From positions 10,308,440 to 10,372,439 of the forward strand of contig CM041550.1 of NCBI GenBank assembly GCA_023238725.1: 64,000 nucleotides of DNA, given 5' to 3'. This document shows positions 61,909-64,000 of this stretch, in pieces (the first letter of the stretch is position 1; each line of letters begins with the position of its first letter). Made by a program: the position numbers and the translations under genes. The stretch comes from Scortum barcoo. Its lineage: Eukaryota; Chordata; Actinopteri; Centrarchiformes; Terapontidae. The notes under the pieces are model-generated. The model saw only the letters and a program-made list of their open reading frames with translations. It was not told where the DNA came from and did no database searches.

Positions 61909-62961
61909 CTGAGGGAGAAAGACAAAGAGGGGGCTAACAGGTGCTCAAGAGCCAAATCTTTCACAGCAATTTCCATGGCAACGACTGCTTTAACTCACCT
62001 TCAGAGGCTTGAAATGACAATACAACAGGGTGAGCTTAATCTCGGCTTACTCATTCTAATTAGCCTCACACGTACTGCGCATTGGTAACAAAACCACACG
62101 TGCCCACAACCCTCACCCTGTCTTTATATCTAAAGACCAGCACTGTCAAAGCCAACAGACAAAGTGCTTATCATTTATAAGACTTTTATACCAAGTCCAC
62201 AAGGACGTTTCTAAAAGCCCCCGCACACCAAGTGGTGTTGTTCATTAGCATCTAGTTTAAAACTTCTGCAAAGCTTGAAATACAAGATGATCCTATTTTC
62301 ACTTTCTGAGGCACAGATATCCAAATGTATTCGCGGATATCAGTGTTTCGACAAATATGTTTGATAAGCCTGACTGCAGATAAAGGGCTGACCTAGATGT
62401 GGAGCATTCAGACTCATTAGAGGGAGTAGAGATACTTTTTAGGCTGCACTGCTGTCACTGGCTTGCAAATGCAAAGGTGACACAGAAATAATGCTGTTGC
62501 TGGTATTTTTGGTCATTCCTTTGTGTTTCATTTTGTACTGCCATGTCTTATTTTAGGGGGGTGAGTAAGGCCTTAGTGGGTACGGCAGTGTGGGAAGGAG
62601 CAGGTGGCTGAGGATAGATAGGAGCAGAATACGGCTGGATTAATCTGTCTGTCTGTCTGTCTCTCTCTCACGTCACAACTCGTGTTTTTTCCATAGGAAA
62701 ATCACCATTTCACAAGACAAAAACAAGTGAGTGGATAATATGTAAAAAATCTGTGTGTGCATGTGAGGGAATGACAGCTGTATGCCCAATTATTATCCTG
62801 AAATAAAAGAAAAGATGGTGGGTGAGCAGCTGCTTGGCAGAATGGATGGTGACCTGAACACAAACTTGGATAGAGAAGGCTGAAAACTTTTTTTTCTGCC
62901 TTTCAGTGAAGTGACGCAGTAGCTAAGAGCGCTTTCAGTGACTCACCTCTGTTTTTTGAAA

Positions 62962-62998
<37 letters not shown>

Positions 62999-64000
62999 TA
63001 CACACACAACACCAGTGAATCTCCTTTTTACTTCTTAGATGCCCTCTCAAACCTTTACCTTGACAGATCAGCCTATATTTGAATGACTAATGGGGACAGG
63101 GAATGAGTTTTCTGGAATTCCTAATTTCTCTTCATGTGAAATTATTTGGATGAAATCTTACTTCAAATATTATGTGCTAATTTGTTGTTCATATATAACA
63201 CCAACAGAGTGTCAAACCAACATGCTCATTATCCTGAAGAAACCTGGGCTTTTCCAGTCTTGGGAAGGTTAAGTGGACCTTCAGCAGCAAACACGTATGG
63301 ATATTACTGCACTGGTTCTAAGCCAAGATGTGTCTGAGTAATGGGAGCACACTCGGGCTTGTAGAGGGGCTAACACACACATTGTTGAAAAGACATTATG
63401 TGTAAATGCCAGCCCCAGCCATCAGACACCGGCTGGTAGTCCAGGAAAGGACATCTGGCAGTGTTGGGCCAACAATAAACACGAAGCTAAAGCAAAGACA
63501 CAAATATCATACTATTTTTAATTTATTTTCTAGGGTTTAAAACATTTTTCCATTTCTGTATCTTATCTCATGTGCACCCTTGCTCATTAAAGGCAACACT
63601 GATGAAGAAGTTCACATTGCAAGCGTGTGTGCTGAAAGAGACACCTGTTTTTAGACTGGCAGATACAAAGCAGAGACGTTCAGATGTTTTGCTCCTCATG
63701 GTAAAATACTGAAATGGCAAGCGGAGTCAGTGGACAGCCGCTTGTTTACATCCTCCAGGGGGCCAACAGGCAGCAACAGCAACAACAATAATTATTTTTC
63801 TAAGAACGGGTATCTTTATTTGAATTTAAAAAATGTAAAAATATTGCAATGAATCACACAACTTTGATGACTGATTTGAGATGAGACCTGACTTATCACA
63901 CAGCGTTTGTCATAGCAACAGAGCATCCGCCTTTGGGGAATCGGCCAGCTGGAGAGACCTCACCTCTGACATGAACACTGTGCTGCGTGTGTGAGGACGG
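61909..64000 (-). other. First visible ptprna intron, running off the window
   Basis: No exon with a signal peptide was found between 61909 and the window end, so ptprna exon 1 should lie beyond 64000. It contains a CA microsatellite (about 62962-62996) and a CTGT repeat near 62647-62662. Nothing else is recognisable. Confidence 0.6.

Overview
This is a stretch of vertebrate nuclear DNA, almost certainly from a ray-finned (teleost) fish. The genes are broken into many short exons with GT-AG introns. There are Tc1-type transposon relics, LINE/SINE-like tails and many CA, GA, AT and ATT microsatellites. The order alpha-tubulin / DNAJB2 / PTPRN matches the conserved vertebrate block that in human carries TUBA4A, DNAJB2 and PTPRN. 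No operons, CRISPR arrays, rRNA or tRNA genes were seen.

Layout. (1) 1.2-7.7 kb, minus strand: nine-exon pofut2 (protein O-fucosyltransferase 2), with a Tc1 fragment in its last intron. (2) 8.8-17.9 kb: a tandem duplication containing dhdh (dihydrodiol dehydrogenase). The right copy (14.4-16.8 kb) has all seven exons. The left copy (9.7-13.0 kb) is a decayed pseudogene keeping only exons 1, 5 and 6, with a truncated Tc1 element inside it. (3) 18.0-34.7 kb: three four-exon alpha-tubulin genes, one on minus and two on plus. The first two are head to head about 4 kb apart. (4) 36.3-46.5 kb, plus: dnajb2 (J-domain co-chaperone with ubiquitin-interacting motifs), with a CpG-rich first exon, a large foldback repeat in intron 1 and a probable alternative last exon. 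(5) 46.7-64 kb, minus: ptprna (IA-2-like pseudo-phosphatase of dense-core vesicles), 23 coding exons visible, the first exon lying beyond the right edge. dnajb2 and ptprna converge, their poly(A) signals being only about 140 bp apart.

The genes do not form one pathway. pofut2 acts in the ER on thrombospondin repeats, dhdh is a cytosolic oxidoreductase, the tubulins build microtubules, dnajb2 recruits Hsp70 and ubiquitinated clients, and ptprna acts on secretory granules.

The most notable signals are these. Four small reading-frame breaks occur in otherwise well-preserved exons of pofut2, dhdh and ptprna (two in ptprna), while the tubulins and dnajb2 are clean. One tubulin has a rewritten K40 acetylation loop. 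Exons 3 and 4 of the plus-strand tubulins are almost identical although their introns are unrelated. The ptprna P-loop is degenerate. dnajb2 intron 1 holds a long imperfect inverted repeat. Several perfect hairpins lie in non-coding DNA. I found no clear evidence of a wholly new biological system. All exon boundaries were read by eye from splice sites, phase and family knowledge.
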